Source: an uncultured Clostridia bacterium (GTDB lineage: Bacteria > Bacillota > Clostridia > Christensenellales > UBA1242). Taken from it: a stretch of DNA of 36,599 nucleotides. The notes beneath the pieces are model-generated. The model worked only from the letters and a program-made list of their open reading frames with translations. It was not told the DNA's origin and did not search any database. The stretch is taken from the NCBI GenBank assembly GCA_945921465.1, contig CAMEKS010000008.1:1-36599 (forward strand), in the 5' to 3' direction. Positions 23,832-33,449 of the stretch are shown piece after piece; the stretch's first letter is position 1, and every line of letters starts with the position of its first letter. Position numbers and translations under genes: made by a program.

Positions 23832-24704
23832 CTAAGACATTATATCTTGAACAAAATTACTGTCATCTCTCCAATCTTGTCTTACTTTCACAAATAGATT
23901 AAGCATTACTTTGGTTCCAATTAACTTCTCAATATCTAGTCTAGCCCTTGTACCTATTTCTTTTAGCATAGAACCATTCTTGCCAATTATGATTTGTTTG
24001 TGGCTAGGCTTTTCGCAAATAATATCTGCAGATATATTACATATTTTTGATTTTTGCTTAAATTCAATTATTTCTACAGCTACTCCATGAGGAATTTCGT
24101 CATGAAGCAGCCAAAGCATTTTCTCTCTGATTAATTCAGCAACGAGAAATTTAGTAGATTTGTCAGTATATATATCCTCATCGTACATAGCCTCACCCTC
24201 TGGGATATATGACTTAATCTTATCTAGTAATACATCAATATTCTTATTCTTATATACAGAAATGGGTATAATATCCTTAATAAACTGCAATTCATTAAAT
24301 GGCGTAAGTTGTGGATATAATTTGTCAAAAGTAGTATCATCTATCTTACTAATTACTAGAATTACATTAGTATTTCGATTGTCGTATCGTTTAACAAAGT
24401 CCACATCCTCTTGCCTAATTCGCTTACTTCCATCTAAGACAATTACAATCAAATCAACAGATTTCTTTGCTTCTGCTATGTCTTTTGCCATAAAATCATC
24501 GAGTTTATTTTTGGAATTATGAATCCCTGGGGTGTCTACAAATATTATTTGATAATCTGGTTGGTTAAGAATACCCAATATTTTGTTCCTAGTAGTTTGT
24601 GGTTTTGGCGATACAATTGCCACTTTCTCACCCACAAGCGCATTGATAAGAGTGCTTTTACCTACATTTGGCTTGCCTATAATGGTAACAAATCCGCTTT
24701 TCAT
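23832..24704 (-). CDS. era: GTPase Era
   Basis: Ribosome assembly GTPase that binds the 3' end of 16S rRNA in the 30S precursor. G1 is GKPNVGKS (10-17), G3 is DTPGI, G4 is SKID and G5 is ISVYKN-like. The C-terminal KH domain contains KQIIIGKNGSMLKEIG, and the protein ends VKVRQDWRDD. 290 aa, full length. It starts 23 bp after ybeY and belongs to the yqfC-yqfD-ybeY-era unit. Confidence 0.97.
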   Translation of the reverse strand: MKSGFVTIIGKPNVGKSTLINALVGEKVAIVSPKPQTTRNKILGILNQPDYQIIFVDTPGIHNSKNKLDDFMAKDIAEAKKSVDLIVIVLDGSKRIRQEDVDFVKRYDNRNTNVILVISKIDDTTFDKLYPQLTPFNELQFIKDIIPISVYKNKNIDVLLDKIKSYIPEGEAMYDEDIYTDKSTKFLVAELIREKMLWLLHDEIPHGVAVEIIEFKQKSKICNISADIICEKPSHKQIIIGKNGSMLKEIGTRARLDIEKLIGTKVMLNLFVKVRQDWRDDSNFVQDIMS

Positions 24705-24727
24705 ATTTTATTTCCTTTTGTATATTG

Positions 24728-25237
24728 TTAATTATTGTGTGCAAAATATTTTTTCATTATTTTTTCTTCCATCTCACGCATAATTGATTTATCCGAATCG
24801 GTCATATGGTCATATCCTAGCAAATGCAAAAGTCCGTGAACGGCTAGATAAGATACTTCTCGTTGTCTACCCGTCTTATATGTTTTGGCTTGACGAAAGC
24901 AGACTGGTAGGCAAATATAGATATCACCTAACATTATATTGCCTGTTTCTGGATTGATATCCGAAGCAAAATTAGATTTTGTAATATCTTTGCCTGTAAT
25001 TATTGTGCCATTGTCTCCACTATAACTAAGAGTAGGAAAAGATAGAACATCAGTGGGTCTATCTACATTACGAAATTCTTTATTTATTAGATGAATTTGT
25101 CGCTTCGATACAAAAGCAACATTAACCTCTAATCCCTGATACTTAGGTTTGATAACAGACATTGCTGCACCATAAGCATTGGTTATAAATCGTTTATATT
25201 TTTCAGTATTAAATTTTTTATTAAAATTAATCAGCAT
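24728..25237 (-). CDS. ybeY: Endoribonuclease YbeY (rRNA maturation)
   Basis: Zinc-dependent single-strand RNase needed for 16S rRNA 3' maturation. The zinc motif is VHGLLHLLGYDH with His134, His138 and His144 in the numbering used here. The conserved RPTDVLSFP and MLGDIYIC precede it. I start at the ATG at 25237 with GAGGAT correctly spaced; an in-frame TTG four codons earlier is less likely. 169 aa. The phoH gene usually found next to ybeY is missing from this cluster. Confidence 0.95.
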   Translation of the reverse strand: MLINFNKKFNTEKYKRFITNAYGAAMSVIKPKYQGLEVNVAFVSKRQIHLINKEFRNVDRPTDVLSFPTLSYSGDNGTIITGKDITKSNFASDINPETGNIMLGDIYICLPVCFRQAKTYKTGRQREVSYLAVHGLLHLLGYDHMTDSDKSIMREMEEKIMKKYFAHNN

Positions 25238-25463
25238 CTTTATCCTCAAATATTATAAAATGTTTTATTAATTCTAGTTAAATATTAATAACTATTACTA
25301 ATAGAATGAATGATTGTGTACAGAAAAGTTATACTACAAAAAATATCTTATAGTCTTGAATATAAATAATTGAATGCTGTCATAAATATTATAATCGATC
25401 AGATACAGCAGTTCGAAGAATAGTGTCTGCAGAAGCATATATTGCCACACTTATTATGAACAA

Positions 25464-25483
25464 ATCAATCTCATCGGATTGAT
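25464..25483 (-). terminator. Weak terminator after yqfD
   Basis: The arms ATCAATC and GATTGAT (7 bp, 6-nt loop) lie right after the yqfD stop, followed on the minus strand by TTTGTT. The T tract is short. The rest of the 25250-25485 gap is AT-rich with no gene visible. Confidence 0.5.
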
Positions 25484-25485
25484 AG

Positions 25486-26604
25486 CTATTCTATATTAAT
25501 AACAGTGCTACATTGCAAATAATAATTAACTATAACTGAATCACTTGTCTCAATCACATCCACTCTATCGTCTTGAACACTTAAATTAGATGTCACATTA
25601 TTATATACAATATCGTGTAGATTTGCAATAATTTTGTCCTTAAGATTTGAGAAATCATTTTCTATAGTCTTAGACGCCATCTCGTAATATATAGTTTTGT
25701 GAAGTCTTAGCGGAATCAAATAATTGGAGATAATTATATCCATAGATTCCTCTTCAAATAATTCAAATGTATTGGTAACTGCATTTTCAAGGAATTTGTA
25801 ATCATTAAGCATATAATAAGAAGATATTATTTTATTGCCTGTCCTATAAGCAATTGTCTCTACTTTGGGCATAGTATATGTTGCGGCAAACCACACAATT
25901 GCATCAATAGTGCCTTTGGGTGCCACCTCTCCTGCTTCGCCATTTTGTCCAACAGTATTTTCTGGCATTACTAATATATCACCAATCTTAACTAGTTGGC
26001 CTTTGTGCAAGTTGTGAACTCCAGCAAATATTTGATAATCTACTATCTGCATATTATAATTAGATCTAAATGCTTGTATATCTTTATCCAATACAGCTGA
26101 TTTTTCTTTAATATTAACTATTAACGATGTCCCTATTTGCTTTACACTAACCAAGCTAATATTTTCAACATTATTTGTTAAGTACTCACACAAATCGTCT
26201 TGATTAAAATGATTAATTGTGCCCAAATGTATGCCATAGTTGTTGAGCGCTGTAATTATAGTTGCAGTAGGTATAGTCTCATTGCCAACTACATTAATAT
26301 GTAATGTGAATTTATTCACTATAATTGTAGCTGTAATAGCTAATATAATACCAATAACTAAGCCTATACGAGACAACATGGTTTTTGCAAGTCTACCTAA
26401 CCCAAAATAATCTTCTTCTACTAGTTCTATCTTGCCTATATGTTCTCTAACAAATGGCATATATTTCTTATTCACTACGAATGTCATTACATTATATTCA
26501 GGTCGCTGAACACTATAAAGCGGAATATTGGCTTCTTTGATATAATTGATGAAATTCTCTAGATTAAGTCCAGTTAGAGTAATTTTAGAATAGTTAGCAA
26601 TCAT
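25486..26604 (-). CDS. yqfD: Sporulation protein YqfD
   Basis: Membrane protein expressed in the mother cell during sporulation; the molecular role is not settled. The first 90 residues are cytoplasmic (NLENFINYIKEANIPLYSVQR is a family signature). A single membrane segment follows near residues 80-100 (LSRIGLVIGIILAITATIIV). The outer part has a POTRA-like fold (HINVVGNETIPTATI, YGIHLGTINH) and an ending with GDILVMPENTV. 372 aa. It begins one base after the yqfC stop, with GAGGT inside yqfC's end. Confidence 0.92.
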   Translation of the reverse strand: MIANYSKITLTGLNLENFINYIKEANIPLYSVQRPEYNVMTFVVNKKYMPFVREHIGKIELVEEDYFGLGRLAKTMLSRIGLVIGIILAITATIIVNKFTLHINVVGNETIPTATIITALNNYGIHLGTINHFNQDDLCEYLTNNVENISLVSVKQIGTSLIVNIKEKSAVLDKDIQAFRSNYNMQIVDYQIFAGVHNLHKGQLVKIGDILVMPENTVGQNGEAGEVAPKGTIDAIVWFAATYTMPKVETIAYRTGNKIISSYYMLNDYKFLENAVTNTFELFEEESMDIIISNYLIPLRLHKTIYYEMASKTIENDFSNLKDKIIANLHDIVYNNVTSNLSVQDDRVDVIETSDSVIVNYYLQCSTVINIE

Positions 26605-26605
26605 A

Positions 26606-26881
26606 TCATTTTACCTCATAGGAATAATATATACTAGAAATTTGACCCATTATAGTAATATCGTTCTTGGTCATTTGCTTTATTGTAAGGTCCTTACCAT
26701 CAATATTAAGTTCGTTATCTTTTACCTTTAATAGTATTTTATTGCTAGAATATAATAATATTTTGTTATAATTATTAACATTAGCAATGACACCACCAAC
26801 TACAGAATAACTAGTCATTGATTTTATTTCAGATAGTGGTAGAGCAGTAACCTCAGCAATTTCGGTGATATAATTAATCAT
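26606..26881 (-). CDS. yqfC: Sporulation protein YqfC (YabP/YqfC family)
   Basis: Small mother-cell sporulation protein of the YabP/YqfC family. The 91-aa sequence has the beta-rich core SYSVVGGVIANVNNYNKILL, ELNIDGKDLTIKQMTKNDITI and ends ISSIYYSYE. I start at the ATG at 26881, which has AGGAGAGG in place; an upstream ATG at 26905 has no ribosome binding site. It opens the yqfC-yqfD-ybeY-era run. Confidence 0.9.
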   Translation of the reverse strand: MINYITEIAEVTALPLSEIKSMTSYSVVGGVIANVNNYNKILLYSSNKILLKVKDNELNIDGKDLTIKQMTKNDITIMGQISSIYYSYEVK

Positions 26882-27092
26882 AGCCTCTCCTATGCACGTA
26901 ATCATTTAATTATATATATGAAAATTGTCGATTATTAATGACTGTATAATGATGTTTTAAGAAATATTTACTATATATTTAATGTAATATTAAATGAAGT
27001 ACATAATACAAATATTTCTAATGAATATAAAGTAATTGAAATTATAAGTATCTTATTAATAATATAATTAATTATAATTGCATTATTTTGAT

Positions 27093-27123
27093 AAAAAAAG
27101 AAAGACTATATACTAATCTTTCT
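27093..27123 (-). terminator. Terminator of the M49-like peptidase gene
   Basis: AGAAAGA (27123-27117 on the minus strand) pairs with TCTTTCT (27105-27099) around an 11-nt loop, followed by about seven T. Confidence 0.85.
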
Positions 27124-27172
27124 AAATATTTTGTAATATCCAATTCATAATTACACTACATCCTAATATAAT

Positions 27173-28891
27173 TTAATATATAGGCTTTAAGTCTTTGGTG
27201 TACTCATCATATATCGGTTCAACCAATTCTCCATTCAGCTTCTTATTATATTTTTTGATAGTGTTGGCAATGTCTTCGTGAACACTAGTCCATACAAAAT
27301 ACTTCTCTATATATTCCTTAGCTTTGGCTTGAGACTTGTCTAATTGCAATCTTACAACTTCTGCAAGCATAATTTTAGCAGTGTCTATTACTTTGTCATA
27401 ATCAAAATATAATCGTCCATCCTTATATAGCAGCGCTTTAGCCTCTAACATACGGTTAGTTATCATTACACTCCTTACCCTATGAGCTTGGGACAAATTT
27501 GGTTTGGTTTTGCCAAAGTTACTAAACATATCGGTAACAATAATTTGGTACGCTTGTTGAGTGGTGAAATATCCTGCCTCTATATATTCCCTTAAGAAAG
27601 CAAACATACCCATATCTGCTTTGTACTCCTCGAGGATACTAGCATACTCGCCCAAAGCCTTTGTATCTTTTGGTCCCAAACTATGAGTATTCTCGTGCTC
27701 AATCGTGGCCCAATGGTCTGCCTCGGGATTAAACATAGCAATAAATTCTGGTGCTAGGATATGTTCGTACGCTTTAGAAGAGCGGATATTTCTAATTTGT
27801 CTATGATAAACATTCTTTCTTCCACCACCTAACTTTAGGCTTAATTTGTCGTTATTGGGCAAATTCTGAGCCAGCACAATTCCGGCACTATAAGCCCCCT
27901 CATCGCCGGTTAAGGCAATCAAGTCTACATCTACAGCAATCTGCGAGACGGAATCTTTGACAACAGAATTGGCATATTCATCTCTATAAGGCATTAATTT
28001 GCTAGAAATTTCATTGATTTTATTAAGCTTATTAAGTGTTTTTGTGCCTTCTGGATTGACCAAGCCAACACGTGCTCCAATACTATCTTTTGGCTGAACA
28101 TCTATGCCTAAGTTCAGTAATCTATTAGCCAATTGCTCATTAGCAAAAATTAGCGGAGTCAATTCGTCAGCATACTGTTCTCTTGTAATTGTAAATTCAA
28201 ATTTTGTTTTGTCTAGTTTCGCCCACAACTTATCCGCTTCTGCGTCTAGTCTAGGATTTGCAGTTCTCAAGGCCTTAGCTTGGGCTATTAAATAACGAGC
28301 AAATTCTTTGTCGGTGCAACATTTGCTAGCCATATCCAATTCGTCGGCGCATTTGGCAAATTCTGTGCGAAACTGGTCTACATAATCTACACCAATCATT
28401 TTACCTTCAACAAATTTAACAACACTGCGAGTACTGAATATTTTCTTAAGTTCGTCTACTTGACCAACATTAATCATATCGTTAACAATTGCATAGAATG
28501 CCTCAGTGTCTATGTCGAACTGATAGAAATTTTTACCCTTAGTCTCGTCTATTTCTTTGGCTAATTTAATTTTTCCTCCATTAATATCAAAAGCAGTTGT
28601 AGACTTTTGAGCACGAAATAATCTCAAAATATTGGCTGAGTATTGATCACCTTTGCTTGCCTTGTCAGAAACGAATTGTAGAAAATTTATGTTGTGCTTG
28701 TTGTCCAACATATAACTAATTACATCTATCCAGTATGCCGCTCGACACAAATGCTTTACTACTTCCTTGTCAGATTCGCTCAAAGCCTTAAATTCTGGCG
28801 AATCAAAGTCGAGACATTTGATACTAGTAAAGTACTCAGGATCAACTCTTTTAGCAGCCTCTTCTTTACTAATATTATAATTGTATTCCAT
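27173..28891 (-). CDS. M49-like zinc metallopeptidase (dipeptidyl peptidase III type)
   Basis: A 572-aa soluble protein with no signal peptide. The zinc site reads HENTH at 399-403, followed 18 residues later by LEEYKADM (420-427). The EExxAD motif is the diagnostic second motif of M49 (DPP III), where the first motif is normally HExxGH with one extra residue. The spacing here (HExxH) is the ordinary zincin form. Bacterial M49-like proteins remove dipeptides from peptides. It has a good GGAGG ribosome binding site and its own terminator. Context (clp genes upstream) would fit peptide turnover after proteasome-like degradation, but that is inference. Confidence 0.75.
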   Translation of the reverse strand: MEYNYNISKEEAAKRVDPEYFTSIKCLDFDSPEFKALSESDKEVVKHLCRAAYWIDVISYMLDNKHNINFLQFVSDKASKGDQYSANILRLFRAQKSTTAFDINGGKIKLAKEIDETKGKNFYQFDIDTEAFYAIVNDMINVGQVDELKKIFSTRSVVKFVEGKMIGVDYVDQFRTEFAKCADELDMASKCCTDKEFARYLIAQAKALRTANPRLDAEADKLWAKLDKTKFEFTITREQYADELTPLIFANEQLANRLLNLGIDVQPKDSIGARVGLVNPEGTKTLNKLNKINEISSKLMPYRDEYANSVVKDSVSQIAVDVDLIALTGDEGAYSAGIVLAQNLPNNDKLSLKLGGGRKNVYHRQIRNIRSSKAYEHILAPEFIAMFNPEADHWATIEHENTHSLGPKDTKALGEYASILEEYKADMGMFAFLREYIEAGYFTTQQAYQIIVTDMFSNFGKTKPNLSQAHRVRSVMITNRMLEAKALLYKDGRLYFDYDKVIDTAKIMLAEVVRLQLDKSQAKAKEYIEKYFVWTSVHEDIANTIKKYNKKLNGELVEPIYDEYTKDLKPIY

Positions 28892-29045
28892 TTTTTATCC
28901 TCCATAGTTATATCTTTATAACTCAATCTATAGCGAAAAAGTATTGCTAATCCCGCTTATTTTCATATTAACCAACAATATGTTGTGTTATTTTCAGCAT
29001 AAATTATCCATAATTTGCAGAAACACATATTATACAATCCAAATT

Positions 29046-30317
29046 TTAGACGGCTTCTGATTCTGCAGTCTTTGGCTCTTCTTCTCGAACAAAAGTAGGC
29101 TTACTTATCCCTGTAATAACACCTTTATCCATAATTATTTTCTTAATACGCTTATCGCTTGGAGTAATAAACATTAGATCTAACATACTAGACTCTAAGA
29201 TGGTACGCAAACCCCTTGCGCCAGTTTTTAGACTAATACTTTTGTCAGCAACCGCACTTATAGCATCATCTGTAAATTCTAGATCAACCCCATCTAGACG
29301 AAACATCGTCTGATACTGCTTAATTATTGCATTTTTTGGCTCTCTCATAATTCTAACCAAAGCATTTTTGTCTAATTCATTAAGACCAACAACTATTGGT
29401 AATCTACCAACAAACTCTGGAATAAGACCAAATTTGATTAGATCTTGCGGTTGTATTTGACTGATCAATTCCGCCATCTTAACATCTTTTTCTTCTTCTA
29501 TATGTGAATTAAATCCAAGTGAACTAATACTAGTTCGCTTCTCGATAATTTTGTCTAATCCTACAAATGCGCCACCGCAAATAAATAAAATATTAGATGT
29601 ATCTATCTGCAGTAACTCTTGATGTGGATGTTTTCTTCCACCTTGTGGTGGAACAGAGGCTATAGTGCTCTCAATAATTTTAAGCAATGCTTGTTGCACA
29701 CCTTCGCCACTAACATCTCTGGTTATACTTCTATTCTCTGATTTGCGAGTTATTTTGTCTATTTCATCAATATATACAATTCCTCTTTCTGCTTTCTTTA
29801 TGTCGTAGTCTGCGTTTTGAATAAGTTTTAATAAAATATTCTCTACATCTTCACCTACATATCCTGCTTCGGTTAACGTAGTTGCATCAGCAGTAGCAAA
29901 AGGTACTTGTAATATTTTGGCTAAAGTTCTGGCAAGCATAGTCTTGCCGGTTCCGGTAGGACCAATCAGAAGTATATTACTCTTCTCTAGATCTAGCGGC
30001 TCCGTTGTATTACTATTTGCTGCATCTAGATTATAGTTAATTCGCTTGTAATGATTATATACAGCCACGCTTAGCACTTTTTTTGCTTCGTCTTGACCAA
30101 TTATATATTCATCTAGTTTTTTCTTCAATTCTTCTGGAGTAGGCAAATCTATTTTGTCTAGTTCTGTAGTCTTAGAATCATCTTTTAGCATTTCCCTACA
30201 AATATTGACACAGTCCTCACAAATAAAACTATTGCCATCGGGACTGGATATTAGTTTCTTAGCATCGGTCTGCGGTCTGCCGCAGAAAGAGCACGACATT
30301 TCAATTCTATCGGTCAT
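29046..30317 (-). CDS. clpX: ATP-dependent Clp protease ATP-binding subunit ClpX
   Basis: AAA+ unfoldase that delivers tagged proteins to ClpP. The N-terminal zinc finger has Cys9, Cys12, Cys33 and Cys36. Walker A is GPTGTGKT (119-126), Walker [11 protein letters not shown], then GYVGEDVE pore and [24 protein letters not shown] family segments. LGFNSHI supplies the LGF loop that docks on ClpP. 423 aa, full length. It lies 215 bp downstream of clpP, with a terminator-like hairpin between, so it is likely transcribed separately as well as by read-through. Confidence 0.97.
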   Translation of the reverse strand: MTDRIEMSCSFCGRPQTDAKKLISSPDGNSFICEDCVNICREMLKDDSKTTELDKIDLPTPEELKKKLDEYIIGQDEAKKVLSVAVYNHYKRINYNLDAANSNTTEPLDLEKSNILLIGPTGTGKTMLARTLAKILQVPFATADATTLTEAGYVGEDVENILLKLIQNADYDIKKAERGIVYIDEIDKITRKSENRSITRDVSGEGVQQALLKIIESTIASVPPQGGRKHPHQELLQIDTSNILFICGGAFVGLDKIIEKRTSISSLGFNSHIEEEKDVKMAELISQIQPQDLIKFGLIPEFVGRLPIVVGLNELDKNALVRIMREPKNAIIKQYQTMFRLDGVDLEFTDDAISAVADKSISLKTGARGLRTILESSMLDLMFITPSDKRIKKIIMDKGVITGISKPTFVREEEPKTAESEAV

Positions 30318-30477
30318 TAAATTCTCCTTATCATAATGATTATATGGTCAAAGTGCATCTCATATACTATAGCCACACCCAACTATAGCGAATATTTTGT
30401 AAAAACAATTATTTTCTATAGTATTTATTTTCTACATTCAATATCGTTCTATATCGTTTCAAAATTTTATATTCAAT

Positions 30478-30526
30478 AAAAATGGCTGACAATGAAGAAG
30501 TAATTACTAATTCTAATGTCAAGCCA
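30478..30526 (-). terminator. Terminator-like hairpin after clpP
   Basis: TGGCTTGACA pairs with TGTCAGCCA (one-base bulge) on the minus strand around a 25-nt loop that itself has an AGTAATTACT palindrome, then five T. The remaining spacer up to clpX (30318-30477) is AT-rich with no gene. Confidence 0.6.
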
Positions 30527-30532
30527 CTTCAA

Positions 30533-31117
30533 TTATTTTCTTCTAGGCATAATTACATCGTCTATCAATCCATATTCTTTTGCTTCGGATGCAGTCATAT
30601 AATTATCTCTATCAACATCTTTCTCTAATTTCTTAATATTTTGTCCAGTGTTTTGCGACAAAATCTCAATCATTTTCTTCTTAGTCTGCTTAATGTGATT
30701 AGCAGTTATTACAATATCTGACGCTTGACCTTGAGCACCACCTAATGGTTGATGAATCATTACCTCACCGTTTGGCAAACAAAACCTTTTGCCTTTTGTT
30801 CCACCAGCCAGCAAGAACGCACCCATAGAAGCAGCCAACCCAACACATATAGTAGATACATCGCATTTGATATATTGCATAGTATCGTATATGGCCATGC
30901 CTGCAGTCACACTGCCGCCAGGGGAATTAATATATAAGCATATATCCTTGGATGGGTTCTTAGCTTCTAGATATATTAATTGCGCAACAATAGTATTAGC
31001 AACTTGATCATTGATTTCGCCGGTAAGAAAAATTATTCTATCCTCTAACAATCTGCTATAAATATCGTAACTTCTTTCTCCCGAACTAGTCTGATCAACC
31101 ACCATAGGTATTAGCAT
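30533..31117 (-). CDS. clpP: ATP-dependent Clp protease proteolytic subunit ClpP
   Basis: Serine protease forming the 14-mer barrel used by ClpX and ClpC. The catalytic triad is Ser97 (GLAASMGA), His122 ([11 protein letters not shown]) and Asp171 (DVDRDNYM). The N-terminal propeptide is short ([18 protein letters not shown]). 194 aa. It follows tig closely and precedes clpX, the standard tig-clpP-clpX order; lon is not next, its place being taken by the M49-like peptidase. Confidence 0.97.
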   Translation of the reverse strand: MLIPMVVDQTSSGERSYDIYSRLLEDRIIFLTGEINDQVANTIVAQLIYLEAKNPSKDICLYINSPGGSVTAGMAIYDTMQYIKCDVSTICVGLAASMGAFLLAGGTKGKRFCLPNGEVMIHQPLGGAQGQASDIVITANHIKQTKKKMIEILSQNTGQNIKKLEKDVDRDNYMTASEAKEYGLIDDVIMPRRK

Positions 31118-31144
31118 ATATTAGTCTCCTTCTTATCAAATAAT

Positions 31145-31174
31145 ATAATAGCAAGTCAAAAATATTTTATACAA
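31145..31174 (-). promoter_or_regulatory. Candidate promoter of clpP
   Basis: Minus strand: -35 TTGTAT (31174-31169), 18-bp spacer, -10 TATTAT (31150-31145). A clear AAGGAG ribosome binding site precedes clpP. No CtsR heptads are visible. Confidence 0.4.
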
Positions 31175-31197
31175 TTACGCAATAAAATATTTCTCAA

Positions 31198-32481
31198 TTA
31201 AGCATTTTTCTCTAGCAAGAAGTTAATTAATTTGTTGAATAATAAATCATTCTTGATATAAGACAAATGCTCATCGCTAAGAGATTCTTTGAATTCCTTA
31301 ATAGTTTTCTTAGCATCTTTGGCCATTTCTTTAATCTTGGCATCTACTTCTTCTTTTGTAAGATCCAATTTCTCGACCTTAATAATTTCTTTTAGAGCCA
31401 ATCGGGTCTTAACAGATTTCTCGGCTTCTTTGCGTTGAGATTTGCGATACTCATCCATAGTAGTGCCAACATATCTTAGGTAATCTTCCATACGGATGCC
31501 TTGATACATCATTTGGTTTTCCATACCTTTAATAATATAGTCTAGTTCATCCTCAATCATACATTCTGGGATAGAAACTTCTATATTTTTAACAATTTGC
31601 TCTATAATTTTATTTTCTGTCTCATTTTTCGCTTGCTTAGCTGCTTGCTCTTCTAACTTATCCTTGATACTTACCTTATAATCATTAAGCGTCTCGAATT
31701 CGGACACATTGCTGGCAAATTCATCATTAATCTCTGGATATTCTTTGTATTTAATAGCCTTGATTGTACAATGGAAATTTGCAGGTTTGCCAGCCAAATC
31801 TGCCACTTGATAATTCTCTGGGAAAGTAACCTTAACATCTTTCTCTTCATTAACTTTTGTTCCAACCAATTGGTCCTCAAATGTGTCAATAAAGCTATGG
31901 CTACCAATCTCTAATTCATAATCTTTAGCAGTGCCGCCATCAAAGAATTTGCCATCGATACTACCAGCAAAATCTAGTGTAACGATATCGCCATTAGCAA
32001 CAGCCTCACCCTCGGCCTTTTCTACCAATCGTGCTTGTTGTTCCTTAACACGATCCAATTCTTTCTTAATATCTTTGTCAGTAACTTTCTTAGGCTCAAC
32101 TTTGATATTCAATCCAGTGTATTGACCCAACTTAACCTCAGGCATTACTGTAATATTAGCTACTATTACAATACCTTTATCATTTAATGCCTTAACTGAT
32201 AGGCTAGGAGCATCAACAGGCTCAATATCTTTCTCTTTGGTTAAAATTGTCATATAGTTCTTATAGAAACCATCACCAATAGCATCCTCAAAGAATACTT
32301 CTGGTCCATATACTTTCTCAATAACTTTCCTAGGTGCTTTGCCTTTTCTAAAGCCTTCTACAGAAAATTTACCTTTGTTTTTATTATACGCTTCATTAAG
32401 TTCTTGCTCCCACTCTTCTGCAGTTAGAGTCATTTCTATCTCAATACTATTCTTCTTTGACTTGTCAACTGTATATTTCAT
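31198..32481 (-). CDS. tig: Trigger factor
   Basis: Ribosome-bound chaperone and prolyl isomerase that receives nascent chains. The ribosome-binding signature is GFRKGKAPRKVIEKVYG (residues about 44-60). The FKBP-like domain includes GDIVTLDFAGSIDGKFFDGG, and the C-terminal arms are long charged helices (ENKIIEQIVKNIEVSIPECM). 427 aa, full length. It has its own promoter (32516-32544) and heads the tig-clpP-clpX group. Confidence 0.96.
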   Translation of the reverse strand: MKYTVDKSKKNSIEIEMTLTAEEWEQELNEAYNKNKGKFSVEGFRKGKAPRKVIEKVYGPEVFFEDAIGDGFYKNYMTILTKEKDIEPVDAPSLSVKALNDKGIVIVANITVMPEVKLGQYTGLNIKVEPKKVTDKDIKKELDRVKEQQARLVEKAEGEAVANGDIVTLDFAGSIDGKFFDGGTAKDYELEIGSHSFIDTFEDQLVGTKVNEEKDVKVTFPENYQVADLAGKPANFHCTIKAIKYKEYPEINDEFASNVSEFETLNDYKVSIKDKLEEQAAKQAKNETENKIIEQIVKNIEVSIPECMIEDELDYIIKGMENQMMYQGIRMEDYLRYVGTTMDEYRKSQRKEAEKSVKTRLALKEIIKVEKLDLTKEEVDAKIKEMAKDAKKTIKEFKESLSDEHLSYIKNDLLFNKLINFLLEKNA

Positions 32482-32515
32482 TATTTTCTCCTTGTGTTGT
32501 CATAAAATTCAATGG

Positions 32516-32544
32516 ATTATATCACAAAAAAAATATATTTGCAA
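32516..32544 (-). promoter_or_regulatory. SigmaA-type promoter of tig
   Basis: Minus strand: -35 TTGCAA (32544-32539), 17-bp spacer, consensus -10 TATAAT (32521-32516). The -35 lies in the second arm of the upstream gene's terminator, and the T run of that terminator forms part of the spacer. Confidence 0.8.
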
Positions 32545-32564
32545 TTATTATACTGCAAATATAT
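32525..32564 (-). terminator. Terminator of the 120-aa membrane protein gene
   Basis: Perfect 11-bp arms ATATATTTGCA and TGCAAATATAT (32564-32533) with a 10-nt loop, then eight T on the minus strand. It overlaps the tig promoter. Confidence 0.88.
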
Positions 32565-32601
32565 ATTACTTTACATTAATTTAATTGATAAATACTTAAA
32601 T

Positions 32602-32964
32602 TTATTTGACAAATGTATATACTATCAAGACTACTGCTAATATAAACAATACTATAGAATAAATTAAATAATTTTTGCAATCAAATCCATCAAATTTATT
32701 TCCAATTCTTTCCATAACGCTATTAGGTTCTTGTTGAGTCAAGCTAGAGGCATCATATAATTGTTTTTTAGCTTTGTAGACAAGCAAAATTTTATATGCA
32801 ATTACACCAATAATGACTGCAAGCACCCAAACCTTTAGTTTGGTGTAAAATACAGATTGAATAGGTATAAAACACAATACAACAAACGCTATAGCAAGTA
32901 AAGCCATAGCGATGTTGATTGGTTTCTTAAAATAGTTTTTTATATTTGTCCAAATTTTTTTCAT
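32602..32964 (-). CDS. Small membrane protein, unknown
   Basis: A 120-aa protein with three predicted membrane segments: INIAMALLAIAFVVLCFIPI (about 16-35), VWVLAVIIGVIAYKILLVY (45-63) and LIYSIVLFILAVVLIVYTF (100-118). The middle charged stretch (about 64-98) contains QLYDASSLTQQEPN and would face the cytoplasm. I recognise no family. It is followed by a terminator and is separated by about 70 bp from another small membrane protein gene upstream. Confidence 0.65.
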   Translation of the reverse strand: MKKIWTNIKNYFKKPINIAMALLAIAFVVLCFIPIQSVFYTKLKVWVLAVIIGVIAYKILLVYKAKKQLYDASSLTQQEPNSVMERIGNKFDGFDCKNYLIYSIVLFILAVVLIVYTFVK

Positions 32965-33035
32965 TATTTTTCTATTTAAGTAAATAATTTACTACATAAA
33001 ATATTAATTAGTTATGAAGTTATTATAGCAAAAAA

Positions 33036-33314
33036 TTATTTCAATATAATAAACAAAACGATTAATACTAATGCCACAACCCAAGCGATATAGTACCAAA
33101 GATTACGCTTGTAGTATGCATAACTAAAAGATGTGGCTAGAGCAACAATATAAGATAAAATATTGCCGATAGTAGTAAATGCAGTACTAACTTGATTACC
33201 GCTAAATATCTTTGCCAAAATTAAAGCAATAGCAATGCACATAACAGCCCAAAAAGATACAAAATTAATTACTCTACTCCAACTAATTGATGTAGTTTTA
33301 GTTCTAGTTGCCAT
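33036..33314 (-). CDS. Small membrane protein, unknown
   Basis: A 92-aa protein with three hydrophobic segments: FVSFWAVMCIAIALILAKIF (about 18-37), TTIGNILSYIVALATSFSY (47-65) and WYYIAWVVALVLIVLFIIL (73-91). The N terminus is Thr/Arg-rich and cytoplasmic (MATRTKTTSISWSR). The start has GGAG ahead of it. The family is not recognised; its length and topology mirror the gene just downstream without clear sequence similarity. Confidence 0.65.
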   Translation of the reverse strand: MATRTKTTSISWSRVINFVSFWAVMCIAIALILAKIFSGNQVSTAFTTIGNILSYIVALATSFSYAYYKRNLWYYIAWVVALVLIVLFIILK

Positions 33315-33449
33315 ATTTATTTCTCCTTATTTAATTAGTAAATTATATTAATAACCTCAATGAATTGTTAAAATTTAAGGTATATCAAATAATTCAGTAG
33401 TATAATATCACATTAATTATTAGTTTACAAATAATTTAATGAGTCAAAA

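Noticed and set aside
24160..24522. 120-codon plus-strand frame inside era
   Set aside because: Antisense to conserved Era GTPase motifs; Ser/Ile/Leu-rich shadow without start signals.
30481..30628. Short plus-strand frame starting MADNEEVITNSN
   Set aside because: No ribosome binding site, and it runs antisense into clpP; the region is better explained as the clpP terminator.
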